From NCBI GenBank assembly GCA_030539115.1, contig JAUNSR010000014.1, positions 1 to 64,000 of the forward strand: a DNA stretch of 64,000 nt, read 5' to 3'. The stretch comes from Bacteroidales bacterium. GTDB taxonomy: Bacteria > Bacteroidota > Bacteroidia > Bacteroidales > JAUNSR01. How positions within the stretch are numbered: position 1 is the stretch's first letter; every line of letters starts with the position of its first letter. Positions 56,542 to 64,000 of this stretch are shown here, piece after piece. Both the position numbers and the translations under genes were made by a program. The notes under the pieces were generated by a model, which saw nothing but the letters and a program-made list of their open reading frames with translations, had not been told where the DNA came from and did no database searches.

Positions 56542-57498
56542 TTATTTTTTCAAACGAAGAGACAATTTCTCAATCATATCTTTCGTCATTGAGGTTAAAT
56601 CATATTCAGGTTTCCAACCCCATTCAGCTCTTGCACAACTGTCATCCATTTTATCAGGCCATGAATCAGCAATTGCCTGACGAAGAGGATCGAATTCATA
56701 ACGCATCTTGAACTCAGGGATAACTTTTTTGATTTCGTTATAAATGATTTCAGGATCGAAACTCATTGAAGCGATGTTGAAAGAGTTACGGTGAATCAAT
56801 TTAGTTGGATCAGCTTCCATAATGCTGATTGCTGCACGCAAAGCATCAGGCATATACATCATATCCATAAATGTTCCATTTTGAATAGGACAGACAAATT
56901 CACGTCCCTCAACGGCAGCATAATAAATATCAACAGCATAATCTGTTGTACCGCCTCCCGGAGGAGTTACATTTGAGATAAGTCCAGGAAAACGTACCGA
57001 ACGAGTATCAACACCATATTTAATATGGTAATAATCACTTAACAATTCGCATGAAACTTTTGTCACGCCATACATTGTTTTTGGTCTTTGTATTGTATCT
57101 TGCGGAGTATTTACATGAGGAGTGTCAGGACCGAAAGCTCCAATAGAACTTGGAGTAAACACGGCACAATTTTTCTCTCTTGCAATCTCAAGAAGATTAA
57201 TAAGACCATTCATTTGTATATTCCATGCTAAAAGAGGTTTTGCCTCTGCTGTGGCAGATAAAATTGCAGCTAAATTATATATAGTGTCAATATTATATTT
57301 TTCTACAATTCCTGCAAGCTGTTGGGCATTGGTTACATCCGACAATTCTGCCGGTCCGCTTTCCAATAATACTCCTTTAGGTTCTGCTCCCTTTATATAT
57401 CCTGCAACAATATTTCCTGCAGGAATGTGCTTACGCAATAACATAGTCAACTCAGACCCTATTTGTCCGGTGGCTCCTACAACTAAAACATTTTTCAT
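56542..57498 (-). CDS. L-threonine 3-dehydrogenase, short-chain (epimerase-like) type
   Basis: A 318-residue NAD-dependent SDR enzyme that oxidises threonine to 2-amino-3-ketobutyrate. The Rossmann motif is GATGQIGSE (residues 8-16); the catalytic tyrosine and lysine are in YGVTK, and the serine pair in TPSSIGAFGP. It resembles the UDP-galactose epimerase-like Tdh of Bacteroidota rather than the zinc-dependent enzyme. It is divergent from kbl, which uses its product, a strong context argument. A -7-like TAACTTTG lies at 57525-57532 on the minus strand. Confidence 0.85.
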   Translation of the reverse strand: MKNVLVVGATGQIGSELTMLLRKHIPAGNIVAGYIKGAEPKGVLLESGPAELSDVTNAQQLAGIVEKYNIDTIYNLAAILSATAEAKPLLAWNIQMNGLINLLEIAREKNCAVFTPSSIGAFGPDTPHVNTPQDTIQRPKTMYGVTKVSCELLSDYYHIKYGVDTRSVRFPGLISNVTPPGGGTTDYAVDIYYAAVEGREFVCPIQNGTFMDMMYMPDALRAAISIMEADPTKLIHRNSFNIASMSFDPEIIYNEIKKVIPEFKMRYEFDPLRQAIADSWPDKMDDSCARAEWGWKPEYDLTSMTKDMIEKLSLRLKK

Positions 57499-57717
57499 AA
57501 CTATAAGAAACTTATATTTTCGGTCAAAGTTATATCTTTAGAGTCAATTGATATAATTTTAAGAAGATTTTTTGTTAGAATTTTAAAAAAAAATTAGAAA
57601 TTTGTATTCTAAAATTAATTAAAAGGGAATAAACCTTTAAATTTTCAAGATAAATTTAGGAAATATCTAATAAATTATTTAAAGACATTAAATAAATTAA
57701 CAAATTATTTTAACATT

Positions 57718-58908
57718 ATGTACGGCGAAATTAAAGAATTTCTTACAAAAGAGCTTCAATCAATTGAAGAGGCTGGGTTGTATAAGAATGAGCGTCTTAT
57801 TGCTACACCTCAGAGTGCAGAAATTAAATTGGCAAACGGCCAAAAAGTATTAAACTTTTGCGCGAACAATTACCTTGGTCTTTCAGACAATCCGAGAGTA
57901 ATAAAAGCTGCAAAAGAGGCAATGGATGCCCGTGGCTATGGTATGTCTTCTGTACGTTTCATCTGTGGTACACAAGATATGCACAAGGAATTGGAAAAAG
58001 CTATCTCTGATTATTTTCAAACAGAAGACACAATTTTATATGCAGCTTGCTTTGATGCAAACGGTGGTGTTTTCGAACCGCTGTTGAGCGACCAGGATGC
58101 TATCATCTCTGATTCATTAAACCACGCCTCAATTATTGATGGTGTTCGTCTTTGCAAAGCAAAACGTTATCGTTATGCAAATGCAAATATGGTTGAATTG
58201 GAAAAATGTCTTCAGGAAGCACAGGAACAACGCTTTAGAATAATCGTTACAGATGGCGTTTTCTCTATGGATGGAAATGTTGCTCCAATGGATCAGATTT
58301 GTCAGCTTGCAGAAAAATATGATGCCCTTGTAATGGTTGACGAATGTCACTCTGCAGGCGTTGTAGGTGCTACAGGCCATGGTGTAAGCGAACAGTTTAA
58401 TGTTTATGGAAAAATAGATATCTATACCGGCACTCTTGGAAAGGCTTTTGGAGGTGCAATAGGAGGTTTCACAACAGGAAGAAAAGAGATTATTTCTTTG
58501 CTTCGTCAACGCTCTCGTCCTTATTTGTTCTCAAACTCTATTCCACCGGCAGTTGTCGGTGCAAGTCTTGAGGTGTTTAAAATGCTTAAGGAAAGTGATG
58601 ATCTTCATACAAAACAACAGGAAAATGTTAAGTATTTCCGTGAAAAAATGCTTGAAGCAGGTTTTGATATTAAACCAACTCAATCAGCAATTTGCGCTGT
58701 AATGCTTTATGATGCTAAACTTTCTCAGGAATTTGCCAATAGGATGGCTGAAGAGGGAATCTATGTAACTGGTTTTTATTACCCTGTAGTTCCTAAAGAT
58801 CAGGCTCGTATTCGCGTTCAGCTTTCTGCAGCTCACGAAAAGGAGCATCTAAACAAGGCTATCAATGCATTTATTAAAGTTGGTAAAGAACTTGGTGTAA
58901 TTAAATAA
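57718..58908 (+). CDS. kbl: Glycine C-acetyltransferase (2-amino-3-ketobutyrate CoA ligase)
   Basis: A 396-residue PLP enzyme of the alpha-oxoamine synthase family. It cleaves 2-amino-3-ketobutyrate with CoA to glycine and acetyl-CoA. The PLP lysine is Lys242 in TGTLGKAFGGA; VMVDECHSAGVVG (Asp/His PLP contacts) and SLNHASIIDGVRL are typical. Length and start are normal. It is divergent from the threonine dehydrogenase gene with about 220 bp between; a terminator follows at 58957. Confidence 0.95.
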   Translation: MYGEIKEFLTKELQSIEEAGLYKNERLIATPQSAEIKLANGQKVLNFCANNYLGLSDNPRVIKAAKEAMDARGYGMSSVRFICGTQDMHKELEKAISDYFQTEDTILYAACFDANGGVFEPLLSDQDAIISDSLNHASIIDGVRLCKAKRYRYANANMVELEKCLQEAQEQRFRIIVTDGVFSMDGNVAPMDQICQLAEKYDALVMVDECHSAGVVGATGHGVSEQFNVYGKIDIYTGTLGKAFGGAIGGFTTGRKEIISLLRQRSRPYLFSNSIPPAVVGASLEVFKMLKESDDLHTKQQENVKYFREKMLEAGFDIKPTQSAICAVMLYDAKLSQEFANRMAEEGIYVTGFYYPVVPKDQARIRVQLSAAHEKEHLNKAINAFIKVGKELGVIK

Positions 58909-58956
58909 TTGCTTTTTACCGTTTTTCGGCACAACAGGGCAATTTATCATATTATT

Positions 58957-58995
58957 AAAAGAGTGAGCAATAGTTTATTTGTTCACTCTTTTTTT
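58957..58995 (+). terminator. Terminator after kbl
   Basis: Stem aagagtgagcaa / ttgttcactctt (one G-U) with T run, about 50 bp past the kbl stop. Confidence 0.88.
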
Positions 58996-59091
58996 GCTTT
59001 AAGGAGAATATATATTGTGGAATTGGTTGTTATAAAATTGTTTGAAAAGATGATATGAAAAGAATGTAGTATCTTTGGATTAGATATGCGG

Positions 59092-59247
59092 CGCCTCTGC
59101 AATAGCTTTAAAAAAAAAGATTTTTTTTTAAGCTTATTGCTCTCGGCTTGCGATATCTTTGAATAAGTTATACTTCGCCTCTGCAATAGCTTTAAAAAAA
59201 AAGATTTTTTTTTAAGCTTATTGCTCTCGGCTTGCGATATCTTTGAA
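59092..59247 (+). repeat. Tandem 84-bp-period repeat with promoter-like boxes before radA
   Basis: Two nearly identical 72-bp copies (59092-59163 and 59176-59247) are separated by 12 bp. Each contains an imperfect palindrome (gcaatagcttt...A run/T run...aagcttattgc) and ends in CGGCTTGC-N2-TATCTTTG. A third TATCTTTG lies at 59070-59077, exactly 84 bp before the next, so three -7-like boxes repeat at 84-bp intervals upstream of radA. Confidence 0.88.
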
Positions 59248-59286
59248 AAATAGGAAAAAAGGATTAATAGATTACATATATATAGT

Positions 59287-60654
59287 ATGGCAAAAACAAA
59301 AAGTGCTTTCTTTTGCAGCAATTGCGGAAATGAATCGCCAAAATGGCTTGGCAAATGCCCCGCTTGCGGTGAATGGAATACTTATGTAGAAGAGATTGTT
59401 TCAAAGACTCCGACACAGAATATATCTTATACCGGCGCACCCAAACAAAAGGAGAAGCCAAAACTTCTAAAAGATATTACCACCGATGAGGAGACAAGAA
59501 TCGATATGCACAACGATGAGCTTAACCGTGTTTTGGGTGGCGGTCTCGTACCCGGATCAATGGTTCTGATTGGCGGCGACCCCGGCATTGGCAAATCGAC
59601 ACTTGTTCTTCAGACTGTGCTTGGATTGAAAAACAAAAAGACTCTTTATGTTTCGGGTGAGGAAAGTGCTAAGCAGCTTAAGCTTCGTGCCGAAAGACTT
59701 GGCTATGATAATCCGGAATGTCTGATTGTTTGCGAAACTTCTCTTGAGGAGATTTTTGTGCATATTCAAAATGTAACTCCGGATGTTGTTATTATAGATT
59801 CTATTCAGACTATTGCAACTGAAACAATCGAATCTTCTCCCGGCAGTGTTGGTCAGGTAAGAGAATGTGCGGCAAGGATTCTTAAATTTGCCAAAGAGAG
59901 CGGCGTTCCGGTGATTTTGATAGGTCATATCAACAAGGAGGGAAGCATTGCAGGGCCTAAGGTTCTTGAACATATTGTCGATACTGTGCTCCAATTTGAG
60001 GGTGACCAGCATTATATGTACAGGATACTTCGTTCAATAAAAAATCGTTTTGGAAGCACCTCCGAACTTGGCATTTTCGAGATGCAGAGAAGCGGTTTAA
60101 GAGAGGTCAGCAATCCATCGGAGCTTCTTCTTTCTCAAAATCATGAGGGACTAAGCGGAGTTGCCATTTCCTCTGCCATAGAGGGTGTAAGACCTTTTCT
60201 TATTGAGACTCAGGCTTTAGTGAGTACGGCAGCCTATGGCACGCCAATGCGCTCTGCAACTGGATTTGACATAAGGAGAATGAATATGCTGCTTGCTGTT
60301 CTTGAAAAAAGAGTCGGATTTAAGCTTGGTCAAAAGGATGTATTTTTAAATATCGCCGGTGGGCTTAGAGTAAACGACCCGGCAATGGACTTGGCAGTTA
60401 TAAGCGCAATACTTTCTTCAAATATGGATCTGGCTATTGCCATGAATACTTGTCTTTCGGGTGAGGTTGGTCTTTCAGGCGAAATTCGTCCAGTTGGAAG
60501 AATCGAACAAAGAATACTTGAAGCTGAGAAACTTGGTTTCGAGACTATATTGATTCCGAATTTGAATTTGAAAGGTTTTGACACCTCAAAACTTAATATA
60601 AGAATCGTTCCCGTTAGAAAAGTTGAAGAGGCGTTCAGGGAACTTTTCGGTTAA
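59287..60654 (+). CDS. radA: DNA repair protein RadA
   Basis: A 455-residue RecA-like, Lon-like ATPase that aids processing of recombination intermediates. The zinc finger is Cys10-x2-Cys13...Cys24-x2-Cys27 (CSNCGNESPKWLGKCPAC). Walker A is GDPGIGKST (97-105) and the RadA-specific KNRFG motif is in IKNRFGSTSELGIF. The C-terminal domain resembles Lon protease. It follows the tandem repeat region by 39 bp, so its transcription may start from one of those boxes. Confidence 0.96.
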   Translation: MAKTKSAFFCSNCGNESPKWLGKCPACGEWNTYVEEIVSKTPTQNISYTGAPKQKEKPKLLKDITTDEETRIDMHNDELNRVLGGGLVPGSMVLIGGDPGIGKSTLVLQTVLGLKNKKTLYVSGEESAKQLKLRAERLGYDNPECLIVCETSLEEIFVHIQNVTPDVVIIDSIQTIATETIESSPGSVGQVRECAARILKFAKESGVPVILIGHINKEGSIAGPKVLEHIVDTVLQFEGDQHYMYRILRSIKNRFGSTSELGIFEMQRSGLREVSNPSELLLSQNHEGLSGVAISSAIEGVRPFLIETQALVSTAAYGTPMRSATGFDIRRMNMLLAVLEKRVGFKLGQKDVFLNIAGGLRVNDPAMDLAVISAILSSNMDLAIAMNTCLSGEVGLSGEIRPVGRIEQRILEAEKLGFETILIPNLNLKGFDTSKLNIRIVPVRKVEEAFRELFG

Positions 60655-60795
60655 AACAGTATTTTTATAGAAAAGAGTATCTTTTTTATTGAGGGTGTTA
60701 TTTAATTGGCTTTTGATAAATAATATTTCTTTGAGAAAGAGGATTATTATCCTTTACGATCATTTGCCACTTTAAAAAATGATAATAAAAATAAA

Positions 60796-62370
60796 ATGAT
60801 TAAAGAATTACAGTTAAGAGTTACTCCTCAGCAAGCCGCTGTAGAGGATTTATTAAAAAAACATATTTCAAGTCAATTTGGCATTGATGCCAAATCCATT
60901 AAGGAGATAAGAATTATTAAGCGTTCGATAGATGCACGTCAAAAGAATGTAATGGTAAATCTAAAGCTTAATGTTTATATTAATGAATTTGCTAAGGACA
61001 AGGCTTTTACTGAAATATCATTTCCTTCTGTTAAGGATGCGCCACAAGCTGTTGTTGTGGGTGCAGGCCCTGCCGGTCTTTTTGCAGCTCTGAGACTTAT
61101 TGAACTTGGCATTAAACCTATCATTGTTGAAAGGGGCAAAAATGTCAGGGATAGGAAAAAGGATCTTGCAATGATCAGTCGTAGTCATAAGGTTGACCCT
61201 GAATCAAATTACAGCTTTGGTGAGGGTGGCGCAGGTGCTTATTCTGATGGTAAACTTTATACAAGAAGCAAAAAGCGAGGTTCGGTAGATAGAATTTTGA
61301 ATATTTTTTGTCAGTTTGGTGCCAATGAATCTATATTGGCTGATGCTCATCCTCATATAGGGACCGATAAATTGCCGGCGGTGATTGAAAACATTAGAAA
61401 AAAAATCATAGAATGTGGCGGCGAAGTTCTTTTTGAGACAAAAATGACTGATATTATTATTGGAGAGGATAATAATGTTGAGGGAATTATTGCCAATGAA
61501 AATATTAAGATTGAAGGACCGGTTATTTTGGCTACGGGGCATTCGGCAAGAGATGTTTATTCATTATTGAAAAATAAAAATATCTTCATTGAAGCAAAAG
61601 GTATTGCTGTTGGGGTTCGCTTGGAACATCCTCAAAATGTTATTGACAAGATTCAGTATCATTCAAAAGATGGAAGAGGCGAATGGCTTCCGGCTGCTGA
61701 ATATAGTTTTGTAACTCAGGTTGATGACAGAGGTGTTTACTCTTTTTGTATGTGTCCGGGCGGCGTAGTTGTGCCCGCAGCAACAGGTCCTAATCAAATA
61801 GTTGTAAATGGGATGAGCTCCTCTTCCCGTGGTTCTAAATGGGCTAATTCAGGAATGGTTGTGGAGATAAGGCCGGAGGACCTTCCTGATTATGACAAAT
61901 ATGAGGAATTAAAGATGATGAAGTTTCAACAGGATTTGGAATATAGTTGCTATGTAAATGGCAATTCAACTCAAAGCGCTCCTGCTCAAAGAATGATGGA
62001 TTTTATTGAAGGTAAAATATCAAAAGACCTTCCCTCCTCCTCTTATGCCCCTGGTCTTGTAAGTTCTCCTCTTCATTTTTGGATTCCTGAATTAATCAGC
62101 AAACGTCTTAAAGAGGGCTTTAAGGTATTTGGACGTTCTGCAAAAGGTTTTCTTACAAATGAAGCTGTAATGATTGCAATTGAAACAAGAACTTCATCTC
62201 CTGTAAGGATTCCAAGAGACAGGGAAAAGTTTGTACATCCTCAGATAAAGAATCTTTATCCTTGTGGTGAAGGCGCCGGTTTTGCCGGTGGCATAGTTTC
62301 GGCTGCCATTGATGGAGAAAACTGTGCGAGTGCATTATTTGAAGTTTTGAAAGATAAAAAATCGAAATAG
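60796..62370 (+). CDS. FAD-dependent oxidoreductase (COG2509 type)
   Basis: A 524-residue flavoprotein of the uncharacterised 'NAD(FAD)-utilizing dehydrogenase' group. An N-terminal ferredoxin-like segment (residues 1-85, ELQLRVTPQQAAVEDLLKKH) precedes the FAD Rossmann motif VVGAGPAGLFAALRL (near residue 93). YSFGEGGAGAYSDGKLYTR and the C-terminal PCGEGAGFAGGIVSAAIDG complete the FAD site. The natural substrate is unknown. It lies about 140 bp after radA; a terminator follows at 62415. Confidence 0.88.
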   Translation: MIKELQLRVTPQQAAVEDLLKKHISSQFGIDAKSIKEIRIIKRSIDARQKNVMVNLKLNVYINEFAKDKAFTEISFPSVKDAPQAVVVGAGPAGLFAALRLIELGIKPIIVERGKNVRDRKKDLAMISRSHKVDPESNYSFGEGGAGAYSDGKLYTRSKKRGSVDRILNIFCQFGANESILADAHPHIGTDKLPAVIENIRKKIIECGGEVLFETKMTDIIIGEDNNVEGIIANENIKIEGPVILATGHSARDVYSLLKNKNIFIEAKGIAVGVRLEHPQNVIDKIQYHSKDGRGEWLPAAEYSFVTQVDDRGVYSFCMCPGGVVVPAATGPNQIVVNGMSSSSRGSKWANSGMVVEIRPEDLPDYDKYEELKMMKFQQDLEYSCYVNGNSTQSAPAQRMMDFIEGKISKDLPSSSYAPGLVSSPLHFWIPELISKRLKEGFKVFGRSAKGFLTNEAVMIAIETRTSSPVRIPRDREKFVHPQIKNLYPCGEGAGFAGGIVSAAIDGENCASALFEVLKDKKSK

Positions 62371-62414
62371 AATTAATATGATTTCTTGATTATAGTTTTA
62401 TTTGATTATAAGAA

Positions 62415-62458
62415 AAGCAGTCTCTTCATAAATGATTTAGAAGAAACTGCTTTTTTCT
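62415..62458 (+). terminator. Terminator after the FAD oxidoreductase
   Basis: Stem aagcagtctcttc / gaagaaactgctt (one mismatch) with T run, about 45 bp after the stop. Confidence 0.82.
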
Positions 62459-62468
62459 TATATAAAAG

Positions 62469-62604
62469 ATTTCAATATCGCTATTATAAAGCATTTACTT
62501 ACTTGAAAAGATTTCAATATCACTATTAGATAGCAATCACTTGCTTTAATGGATGAGATGAAAGGGATATTTGCATTTCAATATCACTATTAGAAAGCAT
62601 TTAC
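62469..62604 (-). repeat. Three degenerate 30-bp repeats resembling a CRISPR relic
   Basis: Units at 62469-62498, 62511-62540 and 62575-62604 share, on the minus strand, a consensus near GTAAATGCTTTCTAATAG followed by TGATATTGAAAT. ATTGAAAT is the usual 3' end of many type I/III CRISPR repeats. Intervening segments are 12 and 34 bp; only the second is spacer-like. Repeats differ from each other by several bases and no cas genes are visible. The rest of 62371-62737 is AT-rich without a gene. Confidence 0.4.
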
Positions 62605-62737
62605 CATTGAAGCGGGTTATTATCTTATACAAAAAAGGAATAACCTGATAAAAAATTCCAATAAAGGGCTTTATATCAACACTTTTTATTAATATTTTTT
62701 AATAAAATATTATGTAACTGCTATAAAATCAAGAATT

Positions 62738-63253
62738 TTATTGTTCTTGATTATCATTTTCTCTTGAAGTATTTATTGCATCATTATTAACACAAATATC
62801 TTGTTCTTTTTGATCATAATCCTTTCTCGAAGAAGCCAAAGAATCCTCAACCATTTTTTTGTATTCTTCCTTTTCCTTTTCAATCTGTTTCTTTTCAACA
62901 AAATATGATATTAGCAAACCAAGACCTCCGAATAGTCCTGTACAAGGAAAATAGATATCTTCTGTTGTAATATCAAATGTTATTATCGAAATACTTGTAA
63001 CATAATATATTATATAGGAAATAAACAGACCCAAACTTATCCCGATAAGAAGCAGACTGACTCTTAAAGCGGAAGCATTATTTGAGTTCTCAAAATTTGG
63101 AAACTTCAAATTAGGATTTATAATTTTCACATTTGAGGAATCAATCTTATCAATCAATTTTGATCTTAATGGGCGGTTTACAAAAAGTTCGAAGATTTTA
63201 TAAATTGCATAACCAATTACAGCTAAAACTAAAGGGGCTTCTAAATAGTTCAT
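62738..63253 (-). CDS. Membrane protein, possibly DUF6249-like, beside an ECF sigma factor
   Basis: A 171-residue protein with a short N-terminal helix (LAVIGYAIYKIFELFV), two central helices (LLLIGISLGLFISYIIYYV and TGLFGGLGLLISYFV) and a charged coiled tail (KKQIEKEKEEYKKMVEDSLASSRKDY). This layout fits small membrane proteins found near ECF sigma factors in Bacteroidales (DUF6249-like); the family name is tentative. Its promoter motif GTAACC-N14-GTGTC (63338-63362, minus) mirrors that of the sigma factor gene, so both may be under its control. Confidence 0.6.
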   Translation of the reverse strand: MNYLEAPLVLAVIGYAIYKIFELFVNRPLRSKLIDKIDSSNVKIINPNLKFPNFENSNNASALRVSLLLIGISLGLFISYIIYYVTSISIITFDITTEDIYFPCTGLFGGLGLLISYFVEKKQIEKEKEEYKKMVEDSLASSRKDYDQKEQDICVNNDAINTSRENDNQEQ

Positions 63254-63337
63254 AATCTTAATATTTTAAATTGTTATTTATATTTTGTTCTTATAATAAT
63301 AATCGATATATCTATTATTTTTAATATTTGTTCTTTT

Positions 63338-63362
63338 GACACATCATATAAAGAAAGGTTAC
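63338..63362 (-). promoter_or_regulatory. ECF-type promoter motif of the membrane protein gene
   Basis: On the minus strand, GTAACC (63362-63357), 14 bp, GTGTC (63342-63338). The same hexamer, spacing and pentamer occur on the plus strand before the sigma gene, a pattern typical of promoters read by an ECF factor. Confidence 0.6.
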
Positions 63363-63407
63363 AAAAAAATATAAAAAAATTTTTTATAATAAAATTATCT
63401 AATTAGT

Positions 63408-63432
63408 GTAACCTTTTTCTTTAGTTTGTGTC
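63408..63432 (+). promoter_or_regulatory. ECF-type promoter motif of the sigma factor gene
   Basis: GTAACC (63408-63413), 14 bp, GTGTC (63428-63432). Transcription should begin about 7-11 bp further, just before or at the ATG at 63444, which rules out the TTG start at 63426. A 45-bp A/T tract separates it from its divergent twin. Confidence 0.6.
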
Positions 63433-63443
63433 AGAGATACAGA

Positions 63444-63992
63444 ATGGAAAAACTTAGTGATACATATTTGATTTCGAGAATAGCAGATGGGGAAATATCC
63501 TGCTTTGCCATTATTGTAGATAGATATAAAAACTTTCTTTTAACATTGATTGTAAGAATTGTTGATAATAAGGAGGACGCAAAAGATATCTTGCAGGAAG
63601 TATTTATTTCTGTCTATAAAAATTTGGATAAGTTTCATCAAGAATCTTCATTTTCAACTTGGATTTATAGAATAGCATATAATGCTTCAATAAATTTTCT
63701 AAGGAAAAACAATATTTCTTTTATCGATATCGACCAAATAGAGTTGGAAAACTCACAGGATAGTTTTATTGACAATAATGAATCATTAAAAAAAGAAAAC
63801 TTATATATTGCTCTCGATAATGCAATAAAGAAGCTTGCACCTTCTGAAAAAGCTTTGGTTATTCTTTTTTACAGGCAAGAAAAATCAATAGCTCAATGCG
63901 GCGAGATACTATCAATGAGCGAATCAAACATTAAGGTTAAGCTCCACAGAATAAGGAAAAAATTATCTGTTCTGATGAATCAGGAGATATAA
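63444..63992 (+). CDS. ECF RNA polymerase sigma factor
   Basis: A 182-residue sigma-70 family group IV factor. Region 2 is YKNFLLTLIVRIVDNKEDAKDILQEVFISVYKNLDKF (in pieces, about residues 25-60), with the -10 recognition helix ending in FSTWIYRIAYNASINFLRK. Region 4 is LAPSEKALVILFYRQEKSIAQCGEILSMSESNIKVKLHRIRKKL. It is probably autoregulated through the motif at 63408-63432. Any anti-sigma gene downstream is outside the window. I use the ATG at 63444, not the upstream TTG. Confidence 0.92.
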   Translation: MEKLSDTYLISRIADGEISCFAIIVDRYKNFLLTLIVRIVDNKEDAKDILQEVFISVYKNLDKFHQESSFSTWIYRIAYNASINFLRKNNISFIDIDQIELENSQDSFIDNNESLKKENLYIALDNAIKKLAPSEKALVILFYRQEKSIAQCGEILSMSESNIKVKLHRIRKKLSVLMNQEI

Positions 63993-64000
63993 AAAGGAGT

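Noticed and set aside
58983..59354. Minus-strand 123-codon frame with an internal protein repeat (KISQAESNKLKKK twice)
   Set aside because: It is the translation of the 84-bp DNA repeat and the kbl terminator and overlaps the radA start; no independent sign of coding.
62469..62604. Active CRISPR array
   Set aside because: Only three imperfect repeats, irregular spacing and no cas genes; kept only as a possible relic.
63426..63443. TTG start extending the sigma factor by six residues
   Set aside because: The codon overlaps the GTGTC promoter element, so it would lie upstream of the transcript start.

Overview
This window looks like a chromosomal piece of a low-GC (by eye about one third G+C) anaerobic member of the order Bacteroidales (Bacteroidota). 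The evidence is the gene content: an alpha-2-macroglobulin protein, a DUF5686 protein, a short-chain-type threonine dehydrogenase beside kbl, a Bacteroidota-style LptC/OstA/SurA envelope set, and RecF-DUF721 and TPR-RibH neighbours. Promoters also match the Bacteroidota -7 box TAnnTTTG rather than TATAAT, and strong Shine-Dalgarno sites are rare. No phage, transposase, plasmid or cas gene is visible. The species cannot be named from the sequence alone.

Layout. 1-11857 is almost all minus strand: pdxA (cut by the window edge), a DUF4837 lipoprotein, rlmN, a PpiD-like chaperone, a CNNM/CBS transporter, lptC, a TPR protein, a beta-barrel protein and coaX. 11896-13394 (plus) holds an exosortase-family protease, a DivIC/FtsB-like division protein and a small membrane protein, followed by a decayed gene and a lipocalin. 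15009-19896 is a hexuronate unit: uxaC, kdgK, eda and a hexuronate transporter. It has a promoter with a perfect palindrome in front and a striking tandem structured repeat directly before kdgK. 19950-26625 holds a long AT-rich gap, a deacetylase-like lipoprotein, kup and mnmA. 26792-32814 encodes a DUF5686 outer-membrane protein, an M23 peptidase and a C69 dipeptidase. 33292-45222 holds a phosphohexomutase and, on the minus strand, a thioesterase and an envelope-biogenesis run (three SurA/PpiC-type proteins, an OstA-like protein, a small membrane protein), then mutL and an NlpC/P60 hydrolase.

45391-49731 carries recF-DUF721 (minus) divergent from a membrane TPR protein, ribH and a DUF5009 membrane acyltransferase. 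An initiator tRNA-fMet with a textbook promoter follows, then a 1924-residue alpha-2-macroglobulin. 56542-58908 is the threonine-to-glycine pair (SDR threonine dehydrogenase and kbl, divergent). radA follows, preceded by an 84-bp tandem repeat that carries promoter-like boxes, then a FAD oxidoreductase, a degenerate CRISPR-like repeat cluster, a membrane protein and an ECF sigma factor. The last two genes diverge from matching promoter-like motifs.

How the genes fit together. The uxaC-kdgK-eda-transporter unit takes up and isomerises glucuronate/galacturonate and cleaves KDPG to pyruvate and glyceraldehyde-3-phosphate; the reductase and dehydratase steps must be encoded elsewhere. The SurA/PpiD/LptC/OstA set supports outer-membrane protein folding and LPS export. 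The most interesting candidate for undescribed biology is the kdgK leader: two 92-bp near-identical units, each foldable as a three-way junction. The closing strand of the second unit is exactly complementary to the kdgK start codon region.
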